Shown: one piece after another, positions 1 to 9,300 of the stretch
How positions within the stretch are numbered: the first letter of the stretch is position 1
Layout: each line of letters opens with the position of its first letter
NCBI GenBank assembly: GCA_030180135.1
Contig: CM058231.1
Span: 28,337,034-28,401,033, forward strand
Direction of reading: 5' to 3'
Source: Orychophragmus violaceus
Taxonomy: Eukaryota > Streptophyta > Magnoliopsida > Brassicales > Brassicaceae
Length of the DNA: 64,000 nt
Program-made: the position numbers and the translations under genes
The notes under the pieces: model-generated
Told to the model about the DNA's origin: nothing
Seen by the model: the letters and a program-made list of their open reading frames with translations, nothing else
The model's database searches: none

Positions 1-355
1 CATTTTTCAAAAAGGGGGTTGCTACCATAGAATATTTCATCAAGATCAAAAGATCAAAACTTGTCTTTTATCAAAATGAAAAACATCCAAATTCTTACAA
101 GAAAATGAAAGACATCTCTGCTTAAAGCGGGTACATAGCAGCAATTACTTAATTCAAAAACCAAGCTTGAAAGGCTCCTACAAGTGGAGAATTTCTACGG
201 CTAATGCAGCAACCATTGCTCCATTCCAGACGCGCAGTTCCACTTGTCCTTTCTTCAACGTTCTACTGTTGCCTAGGCCCTGCATATTTCAAAAATATCA
301 GTACCACAACTAGTATCCAATACTTTCGTAGAACTTGAAGTAATAACACAATACC
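1..355 (-). pseudogene. decayed copia protease region
   Basis: Read on the minus strand, this stretch aligns by eye with the start of the Copia-1 protease. A leader to the catalytic motif is visible near 265-335, but the aspartic protease D-T-G reads as D-T-S. It continues as the segment that in Copia-1 follows the protease motif (LRVGNGARVAALAV). No open frame remains. The same remnant, with the same altered motif, lies at about 32800-33090 in Copia-2, so the damage predates both copies or arose in their shared source element. Confidence 0.6.
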
Positions 356-1176
356 TTAAGAAGAAGTCTCGTACATCTCCTTCATTTCTTGTGAATCTTC
401 CAAGAATTTAATGCAATTTCTCTTCCAATGCCCAAACTCTTCACAGTAGCAGCACTTACCAACATCAGATGGGCCGGACTTGGGCTTATAAGATGACACA
501 TGCTTATCCTGATTCCAAATCTGGACGGCCTTGCCTCTACCCTTGTCTATACAAGATTTCTCAAACCTTTTACCCTTTATGATGTTTTGCTCAGCTGTCT
601 TGAGCATGCCATGCAGCTCAGTCAACGTCTTCGTCAAGCCATTCTTGATATAGTTCTTGACAAACTTATCATAACTTGACGGCAGTGACTGCAGAATGAT
701 CTCAGTAGCCAACTCTAGGCTAACAGGACAATCCAGTTTCCCCAGGTTATCAATGTAACCCATCATTATAATGACATGAGGACTCACTGGAGCATCCTTT
801 GGTAGCTTGCACCCAATGAGAGACTTAACCATCTGGTATCTCTCAACTCGTGCATGTTCCTGAAACATCAGTTTCAGGCTGGTGATCATCTCTATTGGCG
901 ACTCCATGTTCTCGTGCTGACTCTTTAAGTCCGAGTTCATGGTAGCCAACATCAGACCACACACATCTACCATATCAATATAATGCTTATCCAAGCATCA
1001 TATACTGCATGCGAGGCATTGGTCCCAAGCCTCTCGGGGAGAGCTTTCTCAAGGACATATTCATTACTCTCTTGCTTGAGAATAAATCTCAAGTTCCGAT
1101 ACCAATCTAGGAAATTTGATCCATTTAACATGTCCTTCTCAAGGACGGATCGCAACGAGAAAGTAGTTTTAGACAT
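356..1176 (-). pseudogene. gag: copia gag, frameshifted
   Basis: Gag nucleocapsid precursor of Copia-L. The N-terminal frame (1176 down to 967) reads SLRSVLEKDMLNGSNFLDWY, the start of the UBN2/copia gag domain. It shifts frame near 980-994 and continues in the overlapping 994-356 frame, which ends with one CCHC zinc knuckle (CCYCEEFGHWKRNC; Cys, Cys, His, Cys all present). Aligned with the uninterrupted 304-residue gag of Copia-2, the only clear break is this shift. Gag coats the element RNA in the cytoplasmic particle. The frame and its zinc knuckle are much better preserved than the neighbouring protease. Confidence 0.8.
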
Positions 1177-1189
1177 AGGCTGAAATCTA

Positions 1190-2675
1190 AGAAAAGAAAA
1201 TTTTAGTTATGAAGTTCAGGAAATGAGAAATCTTATCTAATAAGAAAACTCGCATTATATTCAAACAATGTTTCCTCTATGAATATAATGATCCAAGACC
1301 CATACTTCACTAAAATCTGAGTGGACGACTCGCCATCACCCAAAGTTTAGTTATCTAGGTAAGCAAATCATTGCTAATTGTACCCAGTACAACTCTTGGT
1401 CGCAGATAAGACAATCCATGTCTCTTCCACTCTGATGTCTCCGGGCCCATAACTTCTGATAGCCTAGTCAAGTAAACCAATCTCTTCAGTCTTGTGATCA
1501 TTGACAGTCGCACTGCAAGTCTATCAATGATCACCTGCCTTACTCATGTAGTTGTAGATACCAAGGACTCCAAGACTATCCAACAACGAAATGAGTCTTG
1601 ACAGTAGACAAGATCGGGCAAGACATCAAGGTCACTTGATATTTAGTTGAGGAAACGGAACTCTAAAAGGTTAGTTAATCAATCTCTTAGGTCATGTAAT
1701 TTTTGATGCCAAGCACTGCAAGACCATCAACACAACTACCCGCCTTACTCATTTAATTGTGGACACCAAGCTCTTGGCAAGACTATCACAACAACGAAAT
1801 GATTCTTGACAGTTGACCATATTGAAAACTAAGCTTTGATCTAACACACATCCAATGTGTATCCTTATGGATTTAGAACATTTTAACATCTGATTTTAAT
1901 TGAGTTTTAATTGTTCTAATAAGTGGGTTAGGTCATTTGGTTCGGTTTCTCAATCATTTGGTTCAATAACCAAACGATTACTGTTCGCATCGACACAATA
2001 TGCGTCGACCGACACACTTGGTCGACACTTGACATTCAACCTTAACCAACCTGATAACCGGTTCAATCCAATTGAACCGGATCTAACCAGTTTTAACCAA
2101 TCGCGATAACCGGTCCAATCCAATTGGACCGACTTATCCAATCAAACTGATCTTAACCAATCAAATTGGTTTATACCAATTGAGATAACCAGTTCAATCC
2201 AATTGAATCAATTCATCCAATTTAAACCGATCTGATCTAATTTAACCAAGCATGATAACAAGTTCAATCCAATTGAACCGACCAACCAATCGCAAGGCCT
2301 GTGTCGACCGACACTCAACCTGTGTCGATCGACACAGTAGGGTAACTGAACCGATATAACCATGCGAGATAACCGGTTCAATCCAATTGAACCGATCTAT
2401 CCTTTCGCATAGCCTGTGTCGACCGACACAACCCAGTGTGTCGATCGACACAGTAGGGTAACAGAATAACCCTAAAAATTTTATAAGTGTTTCGCATAGT
2501 GTCGACCGACACAATCTTGTGTCGGTCGACACTATGCGAAAACACCCGATCATCGTTTTAAAACAAAAACTTAATCCGAGATTTATTTGTTCAAAACATG
2601 ATCTAGCAGGCTAAAATCTATTCAAATACATCATTATTCGAATTACAAGCCTTTGATTCAATGGAAAACCCTAAG
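1190..2675 (-). repeat. Copia-L leader with degenerate palindromic repeats
   Basis: Untranslated leader between primer-binding site and gag, about 1.5 kb and without a supported gene. From about 2041 to 2400 it holds repeated inverted repeats of the type CCGGTTCAAT - 3 nt - ATTGAACCGG (best copy 2058-2080; others near 2110-2131, 2189, 2258 and 2371), spaced by text such as TTAACCAATC. Between 2300 and 2535 come paired palindromes GTGTCGACCGACAC / GTGTCGATCGACAC (for example 2415-2430 with 2437-2452). From 1500 to 1800 there are loosely repeated segments containing ATCAA and GCACTGCAAG. The same arrangement is found in Copia-2 (33917-35449). Confidence 0.75.
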
Positions 2676-2687
2676 GCTCTGATACCA
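2676..2687 (-). other. primer-binding site, Copia-L
   Basis: On the minus strand this reads TGGTATCAGAGC, complementary to the 3' end of plant initiator Met-tRNA, one base inside the 5' LTR edge. This is the usual minus-strand DNA primer site of Ty1/copia elements and fixes both the orientation and the LTR boundary. Confidence 0.9.
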
Positions 2688-2688
2688 C

Positions 2689-3406
2689 TGAAGGAACTTT
2701 GACCATTCTAACATCAGTTTGAATCCTATCAAGTTCCTTATGCCTAGGATCTAGGGTTTATTTTAATTGAATCATCAGGAATGATCTCGTGTTTACCTGG
2801 AGATTTGCAGCGGAATGATGAACATGTAATTGAGATCAAGAGCGCCTCAGATGCTGCGCCTCTACTGCAGTCCACACGCACACAAGCTGGAATCCGCCGG
2901 GATGCTAGTGCCGGGAATCGGATCTCCTGGGAATCCCTGTGTTTAGAGAGGTGGCTGCGTATTTCTGTCAAGAAAAATCTCTATCCTCAAAGTCGTGCCT
3001 CATATTCTATATATAGGCCTTTGAGTCGACCTAATTACCCAGTAATTAAACCGGGTCAATTTAAGTCATTAAACCAAAATATCAATTTCGGTATGTACCT
3101 TGTGTCGATCGACACACATCAATAGTGTCGATCGACACACCTCTTAAAACTCGAATTCAATGTGTATCCAATACACATTGACCAGACCATATGCCAATGA
3201 TCAATCTCATACAAAGTGCATCCAGCTTGCTTAGGTGTGTGACCCTGTAGGTCCAAATAATACTAGCAATGAGTTACAACTCATTTGTCATAAGCGGCTT
3301 CTAGAAAAACAATATGACCACCTAGTATCACATGGATTGTCCGATCTCGACAATACAACTATCATGCAGAGTAAGTACAATATGATTTCAGGACATAATC
3401 CCAACA
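2689..3406 (-). repeat. 5' LTR of Copia-L
   Basis: 718-bp LTR with TG...CA ends; the plus-strand right edge is CCCAACA at 3406. It closely resembles the Copia-2 LTRs (708 bp), and its outer end also resembles the Copia-1 LTR start (TGTTGGGA...). On the minus strand a pair of palindromes GTGTCGATCGACAC (3101-3116 and 3125-3138) lies 86 bp upstream of a TATA box (TATATATA, 3008-3015), so both are in U3. The partner LTR is not in the window. Confidence 0.85.
3008..3138 (-). promoter_or_regulatory. Copia-L LTR promoter: paired palindromes plus TATA
   Basis: TATATATA at 3008-3015 reads on the minus strand. Upstream in element orientation are two copies of the 14-bp palindrome GTGTCGATCGACAC separated by about 8 bp. 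The same geometry occurs in Copia-2 at 35774-35904, which suggests a functional upstream element rather than chance. Confidence 0.6.
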
Positions 3407-3626
3407 AATACAAGTGAAACCATATTTCGTTAATCGTAAGATTTCTAAAATTTCGACAATTAGTACATGGACATCGTAACTTACCGATTTTCAGTGTATG
3501 TGGTTGATTGCAAGCTAGCGACATAAACTCTGCAATACCGAGTGCATATTCCATGTACACTAGCTTCGTCGCCTCATCGATCCTAACTCCGTCCATCCAC
3601 GATCTATAATAGTTAGAAGAAGACAT
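3407..3626 (-). pseudogene. CACTA transposase-associated domain protein, truncated by Copia-L
   Basis: Starting at 3626, about 73 codons encode a protein opening SSSNYYRSWMDGVRIDEATK and continuing to a CPCTNCRN motif. This is the plant transposase-associated domain (PF13963 type: R-SWM, then I-CPC--C-N, then V/I-HL) found at the N terminus of CACTA proteins. The two Cys pairs that may bind metal are present. The frame runs straight into the LTR of Copia-L at 3407, so the protein is cut within the domain. The start codon is the first Met and agrees with the domain's usual beginning. Confidence 0.75.
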
Positions 3627-3650
3627 TTTTCTCGGTTACCAGAAGTATTA

Positions 3651-3679
3651 GAGAGAGAGAGGGAGAGAGAGAGAGAGAG

Positions 3680-3714
<35 letters not shown>
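3651..3714. repeat. GA microsatellite
   Basis: About 64 bp of GA/AG dinucleotides with a short GTGTGT interruption near 3680, immediately upstream of the CACTA coding start. Simple slippage repeat in the CACTA 5' region. Confidence 0.95.
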
Positions 3715-3717
<3 letters not shown>

Positions 3718-3775
3718 ATGGAGGGATAGGTGTGGAGGGGAAGAGAGGAGGCATAAGGTATATGTAGAATAATTT

Positions 3776-4036
3776 TCGACGGTATTCCGTCAAAAATCCG
3801 CCGTTTTTTACTCGACCAAACAGTTATATTAACGATGATATTAATGGCTATATAGAACCGACGCTAAAACGATCAAAATACAACGGAAAACCGACGGAAA
3901 ATTAAACCATCGGTTTTCCGTCGGGTGTTTCCGACGGAATAAGAAACCCGTCGGAAACCGTCGGAAATTTCTGACGGTTTTCCGTCGAAAAACATTCCGT
4001 CGAAAAGTCGTCGGTTTATCGACGGTAATTTCCATT
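3776..4036. repeat. CACTA subterminal repeats
   Basis: A dozen or so copies of TTTCCGTCGG / CCGACGGAAA in both orientations, some forming inverted pairs (for example 3910-3990). In CACTA families such subterminal arrays bind the element-encoded TNPA-like protein and hold the ends together. Their position just inside the terminal inverted repeat fits that role. Confidence 0.8.
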
Positions 4037-4070
4037 TCATCGGTAAAGACCTTGTTTTCTTGTAGTGTAT

Positions 4071-4402
4071 GTGAATTGAAAAGTCATATCATTCCTTTTG
4101 TTCAAATATTATCTTCACAATTTAGGATAATCTGTCGCAATGTGTCATCTTTCTGCTAAAGTGTTTCAATTCAGTGTGTAGTAGTGAAAGATTACTCCTA
4201 ATATTCTTTGTATTCATCATTATATTCACACATTTTTCATAGCTATTGTACCAATCTTATCTTCAATATAAATCACATTCTTTTCAAGAACGACCTAAAT
4301 TGCACCATTGTCCTTTTTAATTAGATTGTTCTCCATACTATTTTCCATCGATATATGATTCCGTTGAAACCTTAAATTTCACTTAACTGGGCTTCATCCC
4401 AT
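4071..4402. other. AT-rich non-TE flank left of Copia-1
   Basis: About 330 bp without recognisable TE sequence, lying between the CACTA end and Copia-1. It contains the 3' end of a small minus-strand reading frame (4373-4407) and otherwise AT-rich sequence typical of a 3' UTR or intergenic DNA. No RNA gene or second exon is apparent. Confidence 0.5.
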
Positions 4403-4407
4403 GTTAG
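4373..4407 (-). pseudogene. 3' part of a 37-codon frame split by Copia-1
   Basis: The minus strand of 4407-4373 continues, in frame and ending at TAA (4375-4373), the frame that starts at 11727. The two halves join only when the 7.2-kb Copia-1 and one TSD copy are removed. The predicted C-terminal residues are TWDEAQLSEI. I do not recognise the family. A frame this short can occur by chance, so this is a tentative host coding remnant. Confidence 0.3.
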
Positions 4408-5090
4408 TGTTGGGAATGTCCTGAAATCTTTTGTACTTGCTCTAAGTGAAAGTCGTATAGTCGAGATGAGACAATCACATAACACTAGGTAGTCATAACG
4501 CTTTGCTAGAAGCCACTTATGATCAATGAATTGAGAACTCATTGCTAGTGTTATATGATCCTACAGGGTCACACACCTAAGCAAACTGGGCGTTAAAGAC
4601 GAGGTTGATCATTAATGTAATGATCCAGTGAATGCATATGTGATAAGCATTCGATATCAATGTTCTGGGATAGCATCGATCGTTGCAGATAGTGCATCGA
4701 TCGATGCACTCGCGGATTAATCAGATTAATTCGGTTTAATCGTTGGTTAATTCCGTTGTGGTTTAAGCCGACATATATAAGATATATGGTCGACCTAAAC
4801 TCGTCCCTAACCTAATTCACAGCCACCAGAACACAGAAACAAACCTCTCTGGAGATTAGATCTCTGTAAGGCACTAGCATCCCTGCGGTCCAGTTTGTGT
4901 GCGTGTGGATACCAGTAGAGGCGCAGCATTTGAGGCGCTTCGTGATCTCGATTATCTGCAAACACTTCCGCTGAATATTCATCAGGTAATCTCGAGATCT
5001 GATAGATTCAATTACATGAACCTTAGATCCTAGGCTCGGAATTCAGACTAGGGTTGCTAATCCTGATTAGAACTGCTAGAAATTCCTTCA
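4408..5090 (+). repeat. 5' LTR of Copia-1
   Basis: 683 bp, TGTTGGG...TTCA. U3 contains the palindromes GCATCGATCGTTGC (4673-4686) and TGCATCGATCGATGCA (4693-4708), then a TATA box (TATATAA, 4774-4780) 66 bp further on, which places transcription start near 4800-4810. It differs from the 3' LTR at 6 positions. Confidence 0.95.
4673..4780 (+). promoter_or_regulatory. Copia-1 LTR promoter: paired palindromes plus TATA
   Basis: Two TCGATCGA-centred palindromes (4673-4686, 4693-4708) are followed at 66 bp by TATATAA (4774-4780). The same arrangement is kept in the 3' LTR (11224-11259, TATA 11325-11331). The TATA box is followed by about 300 bp of R/U5. Confidence 0.6.
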
Positions 5091-5091
5091 G

Positions 5092-5103
5092 TGGTATCAG
5101 AGC
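5092..5103 (+). other. primer-binding site, Copia-1
   Basis: TGGTATCAGAGC, complementary to the 3' end of initiator Met-tRNA, one base after the LTR end at 5090. Confidence 0.95.
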
Positions 5104-5240
5104 TTTAGGGTTCCATTGAATCTGTAGCATGTTGATTAGATTGGTTGAATCTGAATCTGTGTATAGTTGATACAAGCATGCTAAAACTAGTTTTGATCAA
5201 AGTAACCTAGATTAGGGTTTTGTTCGAAAAACGTTTTAAG

Positions 5241-5440
5241 GTTTTTCGCAAAGTGTCGATCGTTGCCAATCGGGCATCGATCGACACAGAGCGAAAACCC
5301 GAATATACTTAGGGATTTTCGCATGGTGTCGATCGTTGCCAATCCGGCAACGATCGATGCAGGGCGAAAACCCGAATAAACCTAGTTTTCGCCTAGTGTC
5401 GATCGATGCAATTGTTGCACCGATCGACACAGCCTCGCGA
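5241..5440 (+). repeat. three tandem hairpin units in the Copia-1 leader
   Basis: Three imperfect copies of a roughly 72-bp unit (5241-5300, 5314-5373, 5386-5440). Each is a long inverted repeat: the outer arms are TTTTCGC and GCGAAAA (third copy weaker) and the inner arms are GTGTCGATCGTTGCC-like, matching about 13-14 of 15 positions around a 5-nt loop. The TCGATCGA core is itself palindromic, so palindromes are nested. A further pair follows at 5555-5580. They lie in the transcribed leader upstream of gag, so they could act in RNA (dimerisation, packaging) or in DNA (protein binding). Confidence 0.8.
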
Positions 5441-5754
5441 GATTGTTGGATCGGTTCAATTGGATTGGACCGGTCATCGAGCTTGGTTAATAATGGTCGA
5501 ACACTGTGAATGGTTTGATGGCGATTGTTTTGATTAGGTTGGCATCGACCGATGCTAACGTAGCATCGATCGATGCTTACCGGTATTCAAAACCGGATCA
5601 ATTGGATTGATCAGTTATCGCGGATTAATTAATTATAAGAATTAAAACATAGTAAAACTGAACGTTTTAAATGGTTCCGTTCCTCAACCAAATATCAAGT
5701 GATACTTGATGTCTTTCCAATCTTGTCAACTGTCAAGACTCATTTCATTGTACG

Positions 5755-5860
5755 ATAGGCTTGCAGTGCAAGGTGTCAACAATTACATGAGTAAGGCAGG
5801 AAGTAATCGTGTTAATGGGCTTGCAGTGCAAGGCATCAACAATTACATGACTGAAGAGAT
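5755..5860 (+). repeat. leader repeat pair
   Basis: Two copies, about 65 bp apart, of a segment containing GGCTTGCAGTGCAAGG and then CAACAATTACATGA. GCAGTGC inside the unit is a short inverted repeat. Related segments are found in the leaders of Copia-L (near 1500-1800) and Copia-2 (near 34250-34510). Confidence 0.6.
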
Positions 5861-6151
5861 TGGTTTGCTTGACTGGGCTATCAAAATCGTTTTGGGCCCA
5901 GAGACATCAGGTGGATTGGACATGAGATGTCGATCCACAACCAAGAGTTATATTGGATATAACTAGCAAAGTTGTTGCTTACCTATATAGCTAAATTTGG
6001 GTGATAGCCAGTGGCTCACTCAAGTTTAGTGAAGTATGGATCTTGGATCATTATATTCATCTGAGGAAGCATTGATTGAATATAATGCGAGTTTTCTTAA
6101 AAGTTAAGATTTCTCATTTCTTGAACATCATAACTAAACCTTTTCTTTTCT

Positions 6152-6388
6152 ATGTTCTCAGCTATGACTACTACTCATAATAATTCTTTCTCCCTGCGAT
6201 CCGTCCTTGAGAAGGACAAGTTAAATGGATCAAATTTTCTCGAATGGTATCGGAACTTGAGAATTTTTCTCAAGCAGGAGAAGCGGGACTATGTCCTTGA
6301 AAATGTTCTCCCTGAAAACCGAGATCCAATGCTGCACATGCAGAAAGGAGTGCTTGGGACAAGCATTCAAATGATGTGGTCGATGTGA
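6152..6388 (+). pseudogene. gag: Copia-1 gag N-terminus before the frameshift
   Basis: The frame begins near 6152; a second Met at 6164 matches the start of the Copia-2 gag better. It encodes the conserved copia gag opening FSLRSVLEKDKLNGSNFLEW. At about 6315-6325 the frame is lost: downstream of it, the +1 frame continues the homology (AAHAERSAWDKHSNDVVDV), which the next reading frame picks up at 6376. The cause is most simply one lost base in a short A run near 6314-6318. Without that shift gag and pol would form one open frame of about 1320 codons. Confidence 0.85.
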
Positions 6389-9300
6389 ATTGTCTCATGT
6401 TGGCTACCATGAACTCGGACTTGCAGAAGCAATACGAGAACGTGGAGTCGCCAGTGGAGATGATTACTAGCCTGAAAAGTATGTTTCAGGAGCAAGCACG
6501 AACTGAGAGATACCAGACGGTTAAATCTCTCATAGAATGCAAGCTACCAAAGGACAGCCCGGTCAGTCCTCATGTCATTAAGATGATGGGTTGTATTGAT
6601 AACCTGGGGAGACTGGATTGTCCCATTAGCCAAGAGTTGGATACTGACATCATTCTGCAGTCACTGCCGTCAAGTTATGATCAGTTTGTTATGAATTATA
6701 ACATGAACAACTTGACGAAGACGTTGACTGAACTGCATGGCATGCTCAAGACAGCTGAGCCTAATATCAAGAAGGGCACTCCTAATGTACTTATGGTACA
6801 AGGGGGTAAGAAGTTTAAGAAACTTGGCAAAGGCAAGGGAAAGGGCAAGGCAGTCCCGGTTGAGAACCAGGACACGCCTGCGCCGGCCCCGAAGCCCAAG
6901 CCGGGCCCATCTGAGACTGATAAGTGCCATTACTGTAAAGAGCCTGGGCATTGGAAGAGAAATTGCAATAAATTCTTGGAAGAGAAGAAGAAGAAGAAGA
7001 AGACTTTCGAGACTTCATCTTCAGGTATTTATGTTATAGAAGTAAATGTTACTACTTCTGGTTCTACTTCTTGGGTATTGGATACCGGCTGTGGTGCTCA
7101 TATTTGTACAAATATGCAGGGCCTAAGCAACAGTAGGAAGTTGGAAAAGGGACAAGTGGACCTGCGCGTGGGGAATGGAGCAAGAGTTGCTGCATTAGCC
7201 GTAGGAACATATAACTTGTCTTTACCTTCTGGTTTGGTTTTAAAGCTTAATAATTGCTATTATGTACCTGCTATAAGCAGAAATATTATTTCCATTCCTA
7301 TTTTGGACGTGGAAGGATATCAGTTTTCAATTAAGAATAAATGTTGTTCTTTTGATTACAATGATATGTATTATGGTAGCAACCCATTAGAGAATGGGCT
7401 TTATGTTCTAAACCAAAGCACAGAAATCTATAACATTAACACCAAGAGATTCAAATCAAATGACACGAATCAGACTTTTCTATGGCATTGTCGTTTGGGC
7501 CACATAAACGAGAAACGGATTCAAAAGCTCCATAGTGATGGGCTTTTGGGCTCATTTGATTATGAATCATGTGAGAAATGTGAATCTTGTTTACTAGGCA
7601 AAATGGCAAAGGCGCCTTTCAACAAACAAAATGAAAGGGCCAGTGACCTATTGGGCCTTATACATACAGATGTATGCGGCCCAATGAGCACAAGTGCCAG
7701 AGGAAATTTTCGATACTTCATTACCTTCACTGATGATTTCAGCAGGTATGGCTATGTCTATTTAATGAGACACAAGTCGGAATCCTTTGAAAAGTTCAAA
7801 GAGTTCCAAAATGAAGTACAGAATCAACTTGGCAAAAGTATTAAGGCTCTTCGATCAGATCGTGGAGGAGAATACTTAAGCCAAGAATTCAGTGATCATT
7901 TGAGAGATTGTGGAATTGTTTCACAACTCACTCCTCCTGGAACACCACAATGGAATGGCGTGTCTGAGAGGAGAAATCGGACTTTACTAGATATGGTTCG
8001 GTCAATGATGAGTCTCTCAACTCTTCCATTATCCTTTTGGGGATACGCTCTAGAAACGTCTGCGTTTACACTTAATAGGGTTCCGTCAAAATCAGTTGCA
8101 AAGACACCACATGAGATGTGGAATGGAAATGTTCCGAGTGTGTCTTTCCTGAAGATTTGGGGTTGTGAAGCTTATGTTAAGCGATTAATTACAGATAAGC
8201 TTGAACCCAAATCAGACAAGTGCTACTTCATTGGTTATCCTAAGGAAACCAAGGCATACTACTTTTACAACCAATCCGAGAACAAAGTGTTTGTTGCTCG
8301 GAACTGCGTTTTTCTTGAGAGAGAGTTTCTTTCCAAGAGAAACAGTGGGAGTAAAGTACAACTCGAAGAAGTTCGAGAACCGCAGGAAAATGCTCAACCC
8401 GTAGAGGAAGAGCAACAGTTGGATCTACAAAGAGTTGTAGAGACGGCGCCTGTGGAGCCTGAAATTCGCCGATCCGAAAAGATCCATCACGAACCCGAGA
8501 GATATGGATTTCTCGTAACCAATTGTCATGATTTGTTGATCATTGACAGTGACGAGCCAGCGAATTTTGAAGAAGCGATGATGAGCCCTGACTCCGAAAT
8601 GTGGCTGAAAGCCGCTGAATCCGAAATGGGATCCATGTCACAGAACCAAGTATGGACTTTGGTTGATTTACCCGATGGTGCAAGACCCATTGAGTTTAAA
8701 TGGATTTTCAAGAAGAAAATTGATGTGGATGGAAATATTCAGATATATAAAGCAAGGCTAGTGGCAAAAGGTTTCAAACAAATTCATGGTATTGACTATG
8801 AAGAAACCTATTCACCCGTCGCCATGCTTAAATCCATTCGGATTCTCCTAGCAACAGCTGCTCATTATGATTATGAGATCTGGCAGATGGACGTGAAAAC
8901 AGCTTTCCTTAATGGAATTCTGGAAGAGGATGTGTACATGACACAACCCGAAGGTTTCATCGATCCAAATGCAGCTAGGAAAGTATGCAAACTTCATCGA
9001 TCCATTTATGGATTGAAGCAAGCATCTCGGAGTTGGAATCTTCGTTTTGATGAAGCAGTCAAAAAGTTTGATTTCATCAGAAGCGAAGAAGAACCATGTG
9101 TGTACAAGAATACAAGTGGGAGCGCAGTTGCATTTCTCGTGTTGTTTGTAGATGACATACTTCTTCTCGGAAATGACGTTCCGTTGTTACAGTCTGTTAA
9201 GACTTGGCTCGGAAGTTGTTTTTCAATGAAAGACATGGGTGAAGCCGCGTATATTCTTGGAATAAGAATCTATAGAGATAGATTAAACAAGTTGATCGGA

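Larger units (their letters stand above)
1..3406 (-). mobile_element. Copia-L: 5' part of a minus-strand Ty1/copia element
   Basis: A copia retrotransposon reads leftwards. Its 5' LTR (2689-3406) is on the right, followed by a Met-tRNA primer-binding site, a leader of about 1.5 kb, a gag remnant (356-1176) and decayed protease sequence running off the window start. It closely resembles Copia-2 (29200-36170) in LTR, leader and gag, so the two belong to one family. The 3' LTR and left TSD are outside the window, so the age cannot be read. The right edge falls inside a CACTA transposase-associated frame, so Copia-L inserted into an existing CACTA element. Confidence 0.9.
3407..4067 (-). mobile_element. 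CACTA (En/Spm-type) transposon, 5' end fragment
   Basis: The right edge reads, on the minus strand, CACTACAAGAAAACAAG (4067-4051), the canonical terminal inverted repeat of Arabidopsis-type CACTA elements; the next three bases (TAT, 4068-4070) would be one copy of the 3-bp TSD. Inside are subterminal repeats (3776-4036) and the start of a transposase-associated protein (3626-3407). Copia-L cuts the element at 3406/3407. The rest must lie left of Copia-L, outside the window, so I cannot say whether a transposase survives. Confidence 0.85.
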
